DNA of 64,000 nucleotides, from assembly GCF_041820985.1 (NCBI RefSeq), contig NZ_JBGUAU010000011.1, positions 62,001 to 126,000 on the forward strand, given 5' to 3'. Positions within the stretch are counted from its first letter, which is position 1. Every line of letters starts with the position of its first letter. A program made the position numbers and the translations under genes. Shown here one piece after another: positions 51,262-59,969 of this stretch. The DNA is from Evansella sp041820985 (GTDB taxonomy: Bacteria; Bacillota; Bacilli; Bacillales; Salisediminibacteriaceae). Below the pieces are notes generated by a model. It saw nothing but the letters and a program-made list of their open reading frames with translations. It made no database searches and was not told the origin of the DNA.

Positions 51262-52113
51262 ATGGATAATAAAAAAAATCAACGTCTTCTAAGAGATGTA
51301 ATCTATTATATTTTTGTAACTGCATTCGGTTTCCTTATGGTCTATCCAATTTTATGGATGTTCGTCAGCTCAGTTAAACCAGCTACAGAAATTTTCAATA
51401 ATGCATTATCCTTGATTCCTAGTATGTTTATGTGGGAGAACTATCCTATTGGTTGGCAAGGATTCGGTAGGACTGGATTTGACGTGTTTTTCCGAAACTC
51501 AGCTTTTGTTACAACATTTGTAGTGATTGGAACAATTTGTTCCGCAAGTATTGTTGCTTATGGATTTGCTAGGCTTAACTTTAAGTTTAAGACAGCCTTG
51601 TTTGCCTGCTTAATGGCAACCGTTATGTTACCAGCACAAGTTACAATGATTCCTCAGTATATTTTGTTTCATAATATTGGATGGGTAAATACATTTTATC
51701 CATTAATCGTACCAGCATTTTTAGGTGGAGCACCATTTTTCGTATTCTTATTAATTCAGTTTATCCGTGGAATTCCACGTGAATTAGATGAAGCTGCAAT
51801 TGTGGATGGTTGTTCAACATTCGGGATATTTTGGAGAATAATATTGCCACTATTAAAACCTGCATTAGTTACTGTTGCGCTATTTTCATTTATGTGGACT
51901 TGGGACGATTTCTTGGCACCACTTATCTATTTAAATAGCCCTGACTTACACACCGTTACGATTGGTTTAAGAAACTTTATGGATGCAGATGGTGGAACGA
52001 AATGGGGACCATTATTAGCAATGTCTTCCTTATCACTTGTTCCACAATTTATTCTATTTGCTTTCTTCCAAAAGTATCTGGTTCAAGGTATCGCTACGAC
52101 AGGTTTAAAGTAA
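51262..52113 (+). CDS. ABC sugar transporter permease (MalG/YesQ-like)
   Basis: A 283-residue permease with about six segments and EAA loop EAAIVDGCSTFGIFWRIILP; C-terminus LVQGIATTGLK. It is the partner of 50305 and a relative of 36581. Start follows ggagggcgttaaaaa. A terminator-like hairpin follows, so the DUF624 gene may have its own promoter. Confidence 0.93.
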   Translation: MDNKKNQRLLRDVIYYIFVTAFGFLMVYPILWMFVSSVKPATEIFNNALSLIPSMFMWENYPIGWQGFGRTGFDVFFRNSAFVTTFVVIGTICSASIVAYGFARLNFKFKTALFACLMATVMLPAQVTMIPQYILFHNIGWVNTFYPLIVPAFLGGAPFFVFLLIQFIRGIPRELDEAAIVDGCSTFGIFWRIILPLLKPALVTVALFSFMWTWDDFLAPLIYLNSPDLHTVTIGLRNFMDADGGTKWGPLLAMSSLSLVPQFILFAFFQKYLVQGIATTGLK

Positions 52114-52127
52114 GATGCAAATTATTT

Positions 52128-52166
52128 TAGGATGGGCTACCTAATCTTTCAGGAGTCCATCCTTTT
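52128..52166 (+). terminator. Terminator after the third permease pair
   Basis: AGGATGG pairs with CCATCCT across a loop of about 20 nt, followed by TTTTCT. Confidence 0.7.
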
Positions 52167-52322
52167 CTAGTAATCTCTTTATTTAGCGTTATTTCTCTAA
52201 AATAACGAAACGAATATTTGACATGACTAGTCGTAAAGAGATCATAGTATTAGCAAAAAGCATCAATGGAAATTATGATATAATAAATTATGATCTTCAC
52301 AATAATTACAGGAGGTGTCTAG

Positions 52323-52982
52323 ATGGATGGTTTTTCTGGATGGATTAATGGAACGTGTACATGGTTAATGAAGCTAGCAATTTATAATGTACTATGGTTT
52401 CTTTTTACAATTATTGGATTAGGAATCTTCGGTTGGGCTCCAGCTACAGTTGCATTATTTTCTGTGATCAGAAAGCGTTTAACAACGGATAAAGAGTTCT
52501 CGGATTTCAAAGAATTCTTCTATCATTATAAGAAAAGCTTTTTCCAGTCTAACATAATTGGTATCCTCCTTTTATTAGGTTGTATATCCATATTTTATAG
52601 TATCAGTTCATTATTATATCTTGATCAAAGTATGATGATATTATTAGGAACGATATTTTTTATGATTTCCATATTATTTGGAATTGTTGCCATTTTTATT
52701 TTTCCAGTGTACACCCACTATAATACTACCTTTCAAAACTACATTCGTTACTCTTTAATGATAGGATTAGCAAATTTACATTATGGTTTATATATCATTT
52801 TAATATTAGGCTTAATGTTGTTCTTAACAAATATGTTCCCTGGACTACTTCTATTTTATACAGTGAGTGCTCCTGCCTATTTAATGATGCAAATATCACT
52901 TAAGATTTTTAATTCAATAGAAGAAAAAGATAATAATAGAATAGGGACAGATAGCTTGCTAAACACACAACAAACACAGTAA
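52323..52982 (+). CDS. DUF624 family membrane protein (YesL-like), second paralogue
   Basis: A 219-residue membrane protein with about five segments. N-terminus SGWINGTCTWLMKLAIYNVLW and the signature GWAPATVALFSVIRKRL match DUF624. It lies 39 bp before a histidine kinase gene, so it is linked to sensing or transport in this block; function is unknown. Start follows aggaggtgtctag. Compare 6735-7406 and 62343-62990. Confidence 0.85.
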   Translation: MDGFSGWINGTCTWLMKLAIYNVLWFLFTIIGLGIFGWAPATVALFSVIRKRLTTDKEFSDFKEFFYHYKKSFFQSNIIGILLLLGCISIFYSISSLLYLDQSMMILLGTIFFMISILFGIVAIFIFPVYTHYNTTFQNYIRYSLMIGLANLHYGLYIILILGLMLFLTNMFPGLLLFYTVSAPAYLMMQISLKIFNSIEEKDNNRIGTDSLLNTQQTQ

Positions 52983-53021
52983 TACATTGTTATTAGATTA
53001 TCAAAAATTGGAGGCTCTAAA

Positions 53022-54767
53022 ATGAATGTTTTTAAGAAATACAGTATAAAACATATCTTTTTTGGGGCCTTTTCCTTCTTTTTAATCGTTGTCCTAATAG
53101 TGATTACATTAGTAAGTTATCATTTTTCTGCTAATGAGCTGATAAAAACAACGACAGAGTATCAGAAAAGCAATCTCAGGTTACTTAGCACAGATATGGA
53201 TAATCGAATGAAATATATTCAAGATATCTCTATTGTGTTATCAAGACAGCAAAATTTAAGGAATGTAGCAAGAGGGAATGTTTTCTATACTCAACAGTTA
53301 TCATTGACAAATGAACTTTCTAACTTAGTCTATAGTATTCCTGCTTTACATTCCGTTGAGGTTTATATGAAAAATCCACCTGTTGATAGTTTCCAATATC
53401 CTGTTCGTTATGAAAATCTCTCTACAGGAATGGAGGAAGAGTGGTTTTTGGATCTCAATAGTGTACTTTATGATTGGATAGGTAAAAGAGAAGTCGATAC
53501 GATTTCCGGTGAACAATCAGTAATTAGTTATGCTCGTTTAATGAATACGTCGAGAGGTAATCTACAAGCAATTCTTTTACTTAATTTAGATCCTATTATT
53601 CTACAAGGATGGTTAAGACAGTATAGTGACTCTACAAATTTGGTGATTCTTGATACTGATGGAACAATTCTTGCAACAACAGGTTCACGGGAAATTGGTG
53701 ATGACTATTATGTTGATAGATTACCTTCTTCTATCGAAAATACTCCCTATACTTTCATGGAAGATGATGGAGATCTCATTGTAGCAGCTACTATTCCTGC
53801 TAACAACTGGATTATAATGGAAACAACTCCATATGAGGAGATTATAGAAGGCAGTAGATTAATGGCAGGTTCATTAGTTGTAATAGGGGTCATCTCTATC
53901 GTTTTCGCATTATTTGTTACTTTTTTCTTGACGAAGCGATTTACTGATCCAATATTACATCTTGTGCGTACGATGAAGAATTATCGATTAAATGAAAGTT
54001 CGGACGCACTACCGACCGGATATAAAAATGAATTTGGTCAACTATTTCAAGGATACAAAGAACTTATATCAAGAAGTGAAACACTTCATAACTCATTAAT
54101 TGAGCAAAACAAACGGCAAAGAGAGGCAGAAATTAAAGCATTACAGGCAAATATTAATCCTCACTTCCTATATAATACGTTAGATCAATTAAATTGGAGT
54201 GCTATTGAACACGGATATGAAGATATGAGTCACATGCTTGAACTTCTAGGAAAAATGCTACGAATAGGACTGTCAAAAGGTGAGAGTATTATCTCGCTAG
54301 ATGATGAGATGAAATATCTACATTATTATTTACAAATTCAAAAAATACAAAAGGGAGAACTTTTGGATTATGAAATAGACATTCCAAAAGAACTACTCCA
54401 TTATTATATTCCTAAACTGACTTTCCAACCTTTTGTTGAAAATTCTATTATTCATGGTTTCCAAGGGCGAAGACAAGGAAAAGTGGAGCTAAAGGTTAGG
54501 GAACAAGAGGAACATATTATCATAACAATTGATGATAATGGTATTGGATTTAAAACTATTGAAAAAAATGGTCCAAATAAGGAAACAGGTGGTTATGGTA
54601 TTAATAATGTTGTGGAAAGACTCGATGTATATTTTGGAAAACAAGCAACTATAAATGTTAAAAATAGGATAGAGGGAGGAACCTCTGTAACTATTCGAAT
54701 TCCTAAAGTTAGAGATAGAAACAATATAGAGAATATCAAATTTAACAATAGGGAGAGATTGGAATGA
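53022..54767 (+). CDS. YesM-like sensor histidine kinase
   Basis: A 581-residue kinase: membrane segment 1 (about 12-32), extracytoplasmic sensor (33-280), membrane segment 2 (about 281-303), HAMP-like linker, His box ANINPHFLYNTLDQL (His381) and ATPase motifs VENSIIHGF, IDDNGIGF and GGYGINNVVERL. The partner is most likely the response regulator at 55958. The start follows ggaggctctaaa. The stop overlaps the GH105 start by four bases (ATGA), so a hydrolase is translated coupled to the sensor. Confidence 0.93.
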   Translation: MNVFKKYSIKHIFFGAFSFFLIVVLIVITLVSYHFSANELIKTTTEYQKSNLRLLSTDMDNRMKYIQDISIVLSRQQNLRNVARGNVFYTQQLSLTNELSNLVYSIPALHSVEVYMKNPPVDSFQYPVRYENLSTGMEEEWFLDLNSVLYDWIGKREVDTISGEQSVISYARLMNTSRGNLQAILLLNLDPIILQGWLRQYSDSTNLVILDTDGTILATTGSREIGDDYYVDRLPSSIENTPYTFMEDDGDLIVAATIPANNWIIMETTPYEEIIEGSRLMAGSLVVIGVISIVFALFVTFFLTKRFTDPILHLVRTMKNYRLNESSDALPTGYKNEFGQLFQGYKELISRSETLHNSLIEQNKRQREAEIKALQANINPHFLYNTLDQLNWSAIEHGYEDMSHMLELLGKMLRIGLSKGESIISLDDEMKYLHYYLQIQKIQKGELLDYEIDIPKELLHYYIPKLTFQPFVENSIIHGFQGRRQGKVELKVREQEEHIIITIDDNGIGFKTIEKNGPNKETGGYGINNVVERLDVYFGKQATINVKNRIEGGTSVTIRIPKVRDRNNIENIKFNNRERLE

Positions 54768-55807
54768 AACCATTAGACTTTAATGAAGAGGAACTTGTTC
54801 AACTAATTGATAAAATTGTCGAAAGAACGTTTGAGATGAACCATTCATGGGATTGGCCTGCTGGCGTTGCCTTTTATGGAGTAGGGGCAGCGTACCGAGT
54901 AACGGGGAATGAAAGATATTTAACTTTATTAAAAGAGTGGATAGATGAATACATAGAGTATGGATTACCACCAATGTCCGTAAATATAGTATCGATGGGG
55001 CATACCTTATTGACTCTATATCAGGAAACTGGGGAAGAACAATATTTAGATTTGGCTAAAGAAAAGGCAGAATACCTTATTCATGATGCTCCAAGGTTTG
55101 CAGAGGGAGTTTTACAACATACAGTTGGTGGTGGTGTTACTGTTTTTCCAGAGCAAGCGTGGATTGATACACTGTTTATGGCTGGATACTTCCTTATTCG
55201 AATGGGAGATGAATTGGATAATGATGTTTATACCCAAGATGGTTTAAGACAGTTTCATGGTCATGAAAAGTATTTACAAGACAGCACAACCAATCTCTAC
55301 TATCATGGATGGGATAACTTAAAAGGAAATAATATGTCTAGTATTTTTTGGGCGAGAGGAAATGCTTGGGCTGCATATACAATGGCTGCAGTATTAGGGA
55401 AAATTGATGTTCAGGAGCCATCGTTTATGGAGATTAATGGATCATTAAGAGATCAATTAAGTGCACTTATACAATTGCAATCAGATAACGGTCTTTGGCA
55501 TACAATTCTAACAGATCCAAGTACGTATGAAGAAACATCTGGTTCTGCAGGTATTGCAGCGGCTTTAGTCTTAAGGGGAGCAAATACTCCTAGATCTTAT
55601 AAGGCAGCACAAAAAGCTTTTGATGGCTTAGTTAAAAAAGTGGATGATCAAGGAACAGTATTGGACGTTTCAACTGGAACGGCCGTAATGAACACAGCTG
55701 ATGGATATAGAAAAACCTCAAAGAAAAGAATTGAAGGATGGGGACAAGGACTTGCTTTAGCATTTTTCTCTCATGTATTATATAGAAATAAAAGAATAAA
55801 AAAATAA
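54764..55807 (+). CDS. GH105 unsaturated uronyl hydrolase (YesR/YteR-like)
   Basis: A 347-residue (alpha/alpha)6-barrel enzyme of GH105. The catalytic Asp corresponds to Asp135 in PEQAWIDTLFMAGYF; HSWDWPAGVAFYGVGAAY (27-44) and SIFWARGNAWAAYTMA support the family. It removes unsaturated uronic acid from lyase products in the cytoplasm. It differs clearly from the GH105 at 27298, so the two may use different oligosaccharides. It overlaps the kinase gene by 4 bp and lies between kinase and regulator genes. A weak terminator follows. Confidence 0.92.
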   Translation: MKPLDFNEEELVQLIDKIVERTFEMNHSWDWPAGVAFYGVGAAYRVTGNERYLTLLKEWIDEYIEYGLPPMSVNIVSMGHTLLTLYQETGEEQYLDLAKEKAEYLIHDAPRFAEGVLQHTVGGGVTVFPEQAWIDTLFMAGYFLIRMGDELDNDVYTQDGLRQFHGHEKYLQDSTTNLYYHGWDNLKGNNMSSIFWARGNAWAAYTMAAVLGKIDVQEPSFMEINGSLRDQLSALIQLQSDNGLWHTILTDPSTYEETSGSAGIAAALVLRGANTPRSYKAAQKAFDGLVKKVDDQGTVLDVSTGTAVMNTADGYRKTSKKRIEGWGQGLALAFFSHVLYRNKRIKK

Positions 55808-55819
55808 CTAATCTCCTTT

Positions 55820-55862
55820 AACTCTATCAATGTATTTTAGTATTGGTAGGGTTTTTGTTTTA
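55820..55862 (+). terminator. Weak terminator after the second GH105 gene
   Basis: CTATCAAT pairs with ATTGGTAG, followed by GGTTTTTG and more T. Confidence 0.6.
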
Positions 55863-55957
55863 TGTAAAAACCGTAACAATCTATGGTAGAATGGAAAATA
55901 TAATTATAAAGAAGACAGTAATGATATAAATGTATGCGCTTATTTAAAGGGGGGGGA

Positions 55958-57565
55958 ATGGATTTGTGGCAAGTTGTAATTATAGATGACGATGATAAAG
56001 TTTTAAGAGGTATGAAGAATGCAATTCCTTGGGATGATTTAAATTGTGAATGGGTCGGTGAAGCGCTTAATGGAGAAGACGGCATTCAATTAATCAAAGA
56101 AAAAAAACCTGACATTGTTCTAACTGATATTTATATGCCTGTAAAAAATGGATTAGAAATGATAGAAGAATTGAAAAGAGATGGATTTGAAGGGAAAGTT
56201 ATAATTCTATCTGGTTACTCCGACTTCGAGTATGCTCGACGTGCAATGCGCTTACGAGTAGATGATTATTTATCCAAGCCTGCTTCGTTAGATACAATTA
56301 GAACTACACTAAAAAAAATGATTGATCAGTTAGAGGAAGATATTATTGAAAAACTAAAATATAAGGAACTTAGAGATAAAGTAAAGTTATATGAACCACT
56401 CGTTGAAAAAGAGTGGATTAAATCTTTAGTTACTGGTACTGCTAGCCTCTCAAGTTTACCAAATGCATCAAAAGGGATAATTGAAAAATGGGAATTAAAG
56501 AAGCATGTAGTCCTTTCCATTTCTTATGATAAGTCATTGGAAAACTCTACTTTATACCAATCAGATTGGTATTTATTTAGATTCTCAACAAGTAATGTGA
56601 TAAAAGAGACTACTAGCACTGTTTTTCACGATTATAACTATATTGAACTGCATAGTTACCAAGGTGTTCTTTGCATTCACTATAAAGAAAATAGTCATCC
56701 GGATATCCATAACCAGTTGAAAGCATTATGTAACTCAATAGAATCGTGTTTACAAACTTATCTAGGGGTAAAAGCTTTTGTAAGCGTTGGACAGATTAAG
56801 GAACATTGGTCAGAAATGTCTAGTTCAATGAAAGAAGCAATGCAACTAGCAAATGGAGAAAACATGGGTTATGAACTAATTGGTATATCGAAAACGTTAT
56901 CAACAGGATCTATTGAGACGAGCCAAAAGCTTTCTGAAGCAGTTCGCTATGCAGATGAAAAAGTGGGTTGTAACGTTATTGATAGCTTTTTTTCCGTATT
57001 GTATGGACAGGAGTATAACCCTGCTCCAGGTGTGAAACTCGGAATTGAGATGTGGACAATCATCACTTACTCTTTATATGATATTGGAATTCGGATACAT
57101 GATATTGTGCCAGAAAAGTTCGATTTGTATAAAGAGTTATCATTGATTCATTCTTGGGAGGAACTAGCTGACTTCTTGAAAGGCCATATTAAAGAATTCT
57201 GTCATCACCAGCAGTGGGATGAAAATTTGAAGCATCGTCAACTTGTTGAACAACTAATCGATTATGTACAAAATAATATAAGTGATAATATAACTCTCCA
57301 AGATATAGCAGATAAGCTATTTATATCAAGAAATTATTTAGGTCGAATATTTAAGGAAGTTGCAGGAGAGTCATTTAAAAATTATATTACAAGAGTACGG
57401 ATGGAAAAAGCGAAAAAAATGCTTCAGGAAGGCAATCACTTAATTTATGAGGTGTCTGAAAAAGTAGGATTTATGAACCCTGCTTACTTTACAACGACGT
57501 TTAAGAAATACACAGGTTATACACCTACTGAAATATATAATAAAAGCCTTCAAATAAATAAGTAA
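55958..57565 (+). CDS. YesN-like AraC-type response regulator
   Basis: A 535-residue response regulator with receiver domain (MDLWQVVIIDDDDKVLRGM; phosphorylated Asp57 in VLTDIYMPVK) and C-terminal AraC helix-turn-helix pair (about 430-530: LQDIADKLFISRNYLGRIFK and IYEVSEKVGFMNPAYFTTTFK). Likely partner of the kinase at 53022 and activator of the 48881 block. The frame reaches 55934, but the ATG at 55958 follows aaaggggggg at correct spacing and fits the receiver start. A terminator follows. Confidence 0.93.
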   Translation: MDLWQVVIIDDDDKVLRGMKNAIPWDDLNCEWVGEALNGEDGIQLIKEKKPDIVLTDIYMPVKNGLEMIEELKRDGFEGKVIILSGYSDFEYARRAMRLRVDDYLSKPASLDTIRTTLKKMIDQLEEDIIEKLKYKELRDKVKLYEPLVEKEWIKSLVTGTASLSSLPNASKGIIEKWELKKHVVLSISYDKSLENSTLYQSDWYLFRFSTSNVIKETTSTVFHDYNYIELHSYQGVLCIHYKENSHPDIHNQLKALCNSIESCLQTYLGVKAFVSVGQIKEHWSEMSSSMKEAMQLANGENMGYELIGISKTLSTGSIETSQKLSEAVRYADEKVGCNVIDSFFSVLYGQEYNPAPGVKLGIEMWTIITYSLYDIGIRIHDIVPEKFDLYKELSLIHSWEELADFLKGHIKEFCHHQQWDENLKHRQLVEQLIDYVQNNISDNITLQDIADKLFISRNYLGRIFKEVAGESFKNYITRVRMEKAKKMLQEGNHLIYEVSEKVGFMNPAYFTTTFKKYTGYTPTEIYNKSLQINK

Positions 57566-57572
57566 GAAAAAA

Positions 57573-57620
57573 GACCGCAAGAAATCTATGTTAAAAAACA
57601 CGATTTCTTGTGGTTTATTT
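57573..57620 (+). terminator. Terminator after the second YesN-like gene
   Basis: ACCGCAAGAAATC pairs with GATTTCTTGTGGT, then a T-rich tail. Confidence 0.82.
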
Positions 57621-57763
57621 GTTGAAATTCTGATTAAATTGATTGAATTCATTAACTACTATAAGATAGACGAATTTTTTAATATGCAAAAAAGTATTAT
57701 TGTTGGAAAGGAAATAGCTATGTATTGTTATGTATAACGCTTTCATATAGGGAGGAATTGTTG

Positions 57764-58939
57764 ATGGAAAAGGGACATTTTTGGCCAAGTGAAATGTCAA
57801 CGTACACAGATTCATTTAGTGGAGCTAATATTACAAAACTAACTGATTATCATGCACATAGTTTCCATACTTATTTTACGAATGATGGATGGTATGAAAA
57901 GAATACTAAACTATTAATTGGTTCCGACAGAGGAAATGCTACCAACTTATATAGTGTTGATATGAAGACAGGAGAGTTAACTCAACTTACTAATTACTCT
58001 AAAGAGCAAATTGTTGGTATTCAAGGAACATATATTAATCCTCAGAGAAATGAAGCATACTTTACATTAGATAATAGTATTATGGCAATAAACCTTCATT
58101 CCTACGAAGAGAGAAAGCTCTATTCAGCTCCAAAAGGGTATCGCTTTAGTAATCTAAGTGCGACTGCAGATGGTAAGAATCTATGTTTTGCGTTAGGAGA
58201 AGATTTATCACATCGCATAAATAGCAACCTCTCTAGTGGATATGTTGGCTTTGAAGAAACAGAAGCAGCAAGACCACATTGTCAAATATGTGTTCTATCT
58301 TTAGAAACAAGTGATTTAGTAGTCGTTCATGAAGAAAATAGATGGATAGGACATGTGAACACATCCCCAACACAATCACATTTACTAACTTTCTGCCATG
58401 AAGGACCATGGGATAAGGTAGATCATCGGATTTGGGCAATGGATTTAATTAGCAAGAAGGTATGGAGAATTCGAGACGGCTTTCCAAATCAATTTGCTGG
58501 TCATGAGTATTGGCATGCAGATGGAATACATATTGGATACCACGGATATACAGAATCGCTTGACCGTAAGGATGGTAAATTCATAGGTTATGTAAAATAT
58601 GATAATTCAGATCGACATGAGTATGATTTTCCTTATCAAAACATGCATATACATTCGAATGACTCAACTATGATTGTAGGTGATGGGCAACAAGCTAGTG
58701 CGTATCACGGTGAAAACTACCAAGATTGTATCTTTTTATGGAAGAAAAACAATGAGAGAATGGAAGGTCCACGAATTTTATGTAAACATAGAGGGAGTTT
58801 CCATTCTCAAAAAGTCCATGTTCATCCACGATTTAGTCCAGATGGATCAAAAGTTCTATTCACTAGTGATAGAAACGGATATGGAGATGTGTATATAGTA
58901 AATGTTCCACCTTTTGAAGAGTTACCTGGAGTAAAATGA
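57764..58939 (+). CDS. PL22 oligogalacturonate lyase
   Basis: A 391-residue seven-bladed propeller lyase of family PL22. It splits short oligogalacturonides by beta-elimination in the cytoplasm. Signatures include SGANITKLTDYHAHSFHTYF (with conserved His residues), IGSDRGNATNLYSVD, HEYWHADGIHIGYHG and PRFSPDGSKVLFTSDRNGYG. The frame begins at a TTG at 57725, but the ATG at 57764 after ggaggaattgttg is chosen. A cre-like ATGAAAGCGTTATA (reverse strand, 57733-57746) lies just upstream. The unsaturated product would go to KdgF. No signal peptide. Confidence 0.93.
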   Translation: MEKGHFWPSEMSTYTDSFSGANITKLTDYHAHSFHTYFTNDGWYEKNTKLLIGSDRGNATNLYSVDMKTGELTQLTNYSKEQIVGIQGTYINPQRNEAYFTLDNSIMAINLHSYEERKLYSAPKGYRFSNLSATADGKNLCFALGEDLSHRINSNLSSGYVGFEETEAARPHCQICVLSLETSDLVVVHEENRWIGHVNTSPTQSHLLTFCHEGPWDKVDHRIWAMDLISKKVWRIRDGFPNQFAGHEYWHADGIHIGYHGYTESLDRKDGKFIGYVKYDNSDRHEYDFPYQNMHIHSNDSTMIVGDGQQASAYHGENYQDCIFLWKKNNERMEGPRILCKHRGSFHSQKVHVHPRFSPDGSKVLFTSDRNGYGDVYIVNVPPFEELPGVK

Positions 58940-58963
58940 TAGAGATGATGGGAGAGCAACTTC

Positions 58964-59377
58964 ATGCTTAAGATATCATTATTTTTTTTCGTACTCTTTT
59001 CTTCGTATGCTGCAACAGGGGCTTTAATGCCCCTGTATTTACGATATCAAGGTTTAAGTACAGAGCAAATAGGCGTAATTCTAGCTTTAGGAGCTGTAGT
59101 AGCAGTATTTGGCCAACCTTTTTTTGGATATATGAGTGATAAACTACAATCTACCAAAAAAGTATTAATTGGTGTAATGATAATATCGTTATGTATAAGT
59201 ATTATTTATTTTCAACTAAGTACTTTTTTTATGCTACTTTTTATATTTATTGTTTTGAACTTTTTTAAAAGTTCCACTGGTCCTTTAGCATGGGTGTCTA
59301 AAGAGTTCATTCGGTTTAGATTCGAGCCAAAACAACCGTTAATAGAAACAGAGGTTTCTTTGGTTGTAGAAGTCTAA
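58964..59377 (+). pseudogene. Truncated MFS transporter gene
   Basis: The first 110 or so residues are the N-terminal membrane segments of an MFS carrier (YAATGALMPLYLRYQGLSTE, FGYMSDKLQSTKKVLIG, up to FFKSSTGPLA). Then the sequence changes to a non-membrane tail (WVSKEFIRFRFEPKQPL) and stops at 137 residues, where a full MFS has about 400. No remaining MFS sequence is found downstream. It has a ribosome binding site (gatgggagagcaac) and follows PL22 by 25 bp, so it was probably the uptake carrier for the PL22 substrate. Confidence 0.8.
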
Positions 59378-59439
59378 TTGAACATACATGAGTTCCTTTA
59401 TGTTGTAATTGGAAGAGTTTTAGTACTTCCAGTGAGAGT

Positions 59440-59613
59440 ATGGAACAAGTGTATCAAGTAAAACAAAAAGTGAAGAGCGAAGTATAGACCCAATGGACAA
59501 TTGTAGGACAAATCGTTGCAGCTGGTCTAGATGAAATAGTCGAATTTTTGAAACGAAGTGGATGGAATGGATATATTCAGGATATTAAGCGAACTATATC
59601 AAAAAAGCCTTGA
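59440..59613 (+). pseudogene. Possible remnant ORF with internal stop
   Basis: Frame starting MEQVYQVKQKVKSEV reaches TAG at 59485-59487, then continues TQWTIVGQIVAAGLDEIVEF and on to a TGA at 59611. The second part looks protein-like, but no family is recognised. It lies just after the truncated MFS gene and may mark the deletion that broke it. Confidence 0.35.
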
Positions 59614-59641
59614 AAATTAATGATTTTTCGTATATATTAAT

Positions 59642-59678
59642 AAAATCCATGGCAACCAAGCCATGGTTTTATTTTTGG
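59642..59678 (+). terminator. Terminator downstream of the broken MFS gene
   Basis: CCATGGC pairs with GCCATGG around AACCAA, flanked by AAAA and TTTTATTTTT. The region from here to 59969 is AT-rich, with no gene and no clear promoter seen. Confidence 0.85.
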
Positions 59679-59969
59679 TTAAACTATATTTTTCTACCTG
59701 TGGATAGCTAGTTGTGTCATGGAAAGAAGTCCAGCACCAGCGACTACTCGGTCTCTATACTTTCCCAGGAAATAATAGAGATTTATAGAAAATAAAAAAA
59801 TATGAAAAATATTACATTAAAAAAATGAAATGGTATCAACTTCTACTAAAACATCTATTGCCCCTTGTTTCGACAACCTTTTACAATTTAGATATAGTAG
59901 TGTAATATAAAGTAAAGGCTTACAACAATAAAAATTACTTCATTTTGATAATGAAGCGGGGGAATTTAT

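Noticed and set aside
59440..59613. Remnant frame considered as an insertion sequence fragment
   Set aside because: No transposase motif and no terminal inverted repeats are visible; kept only as a low-confidence remnant.
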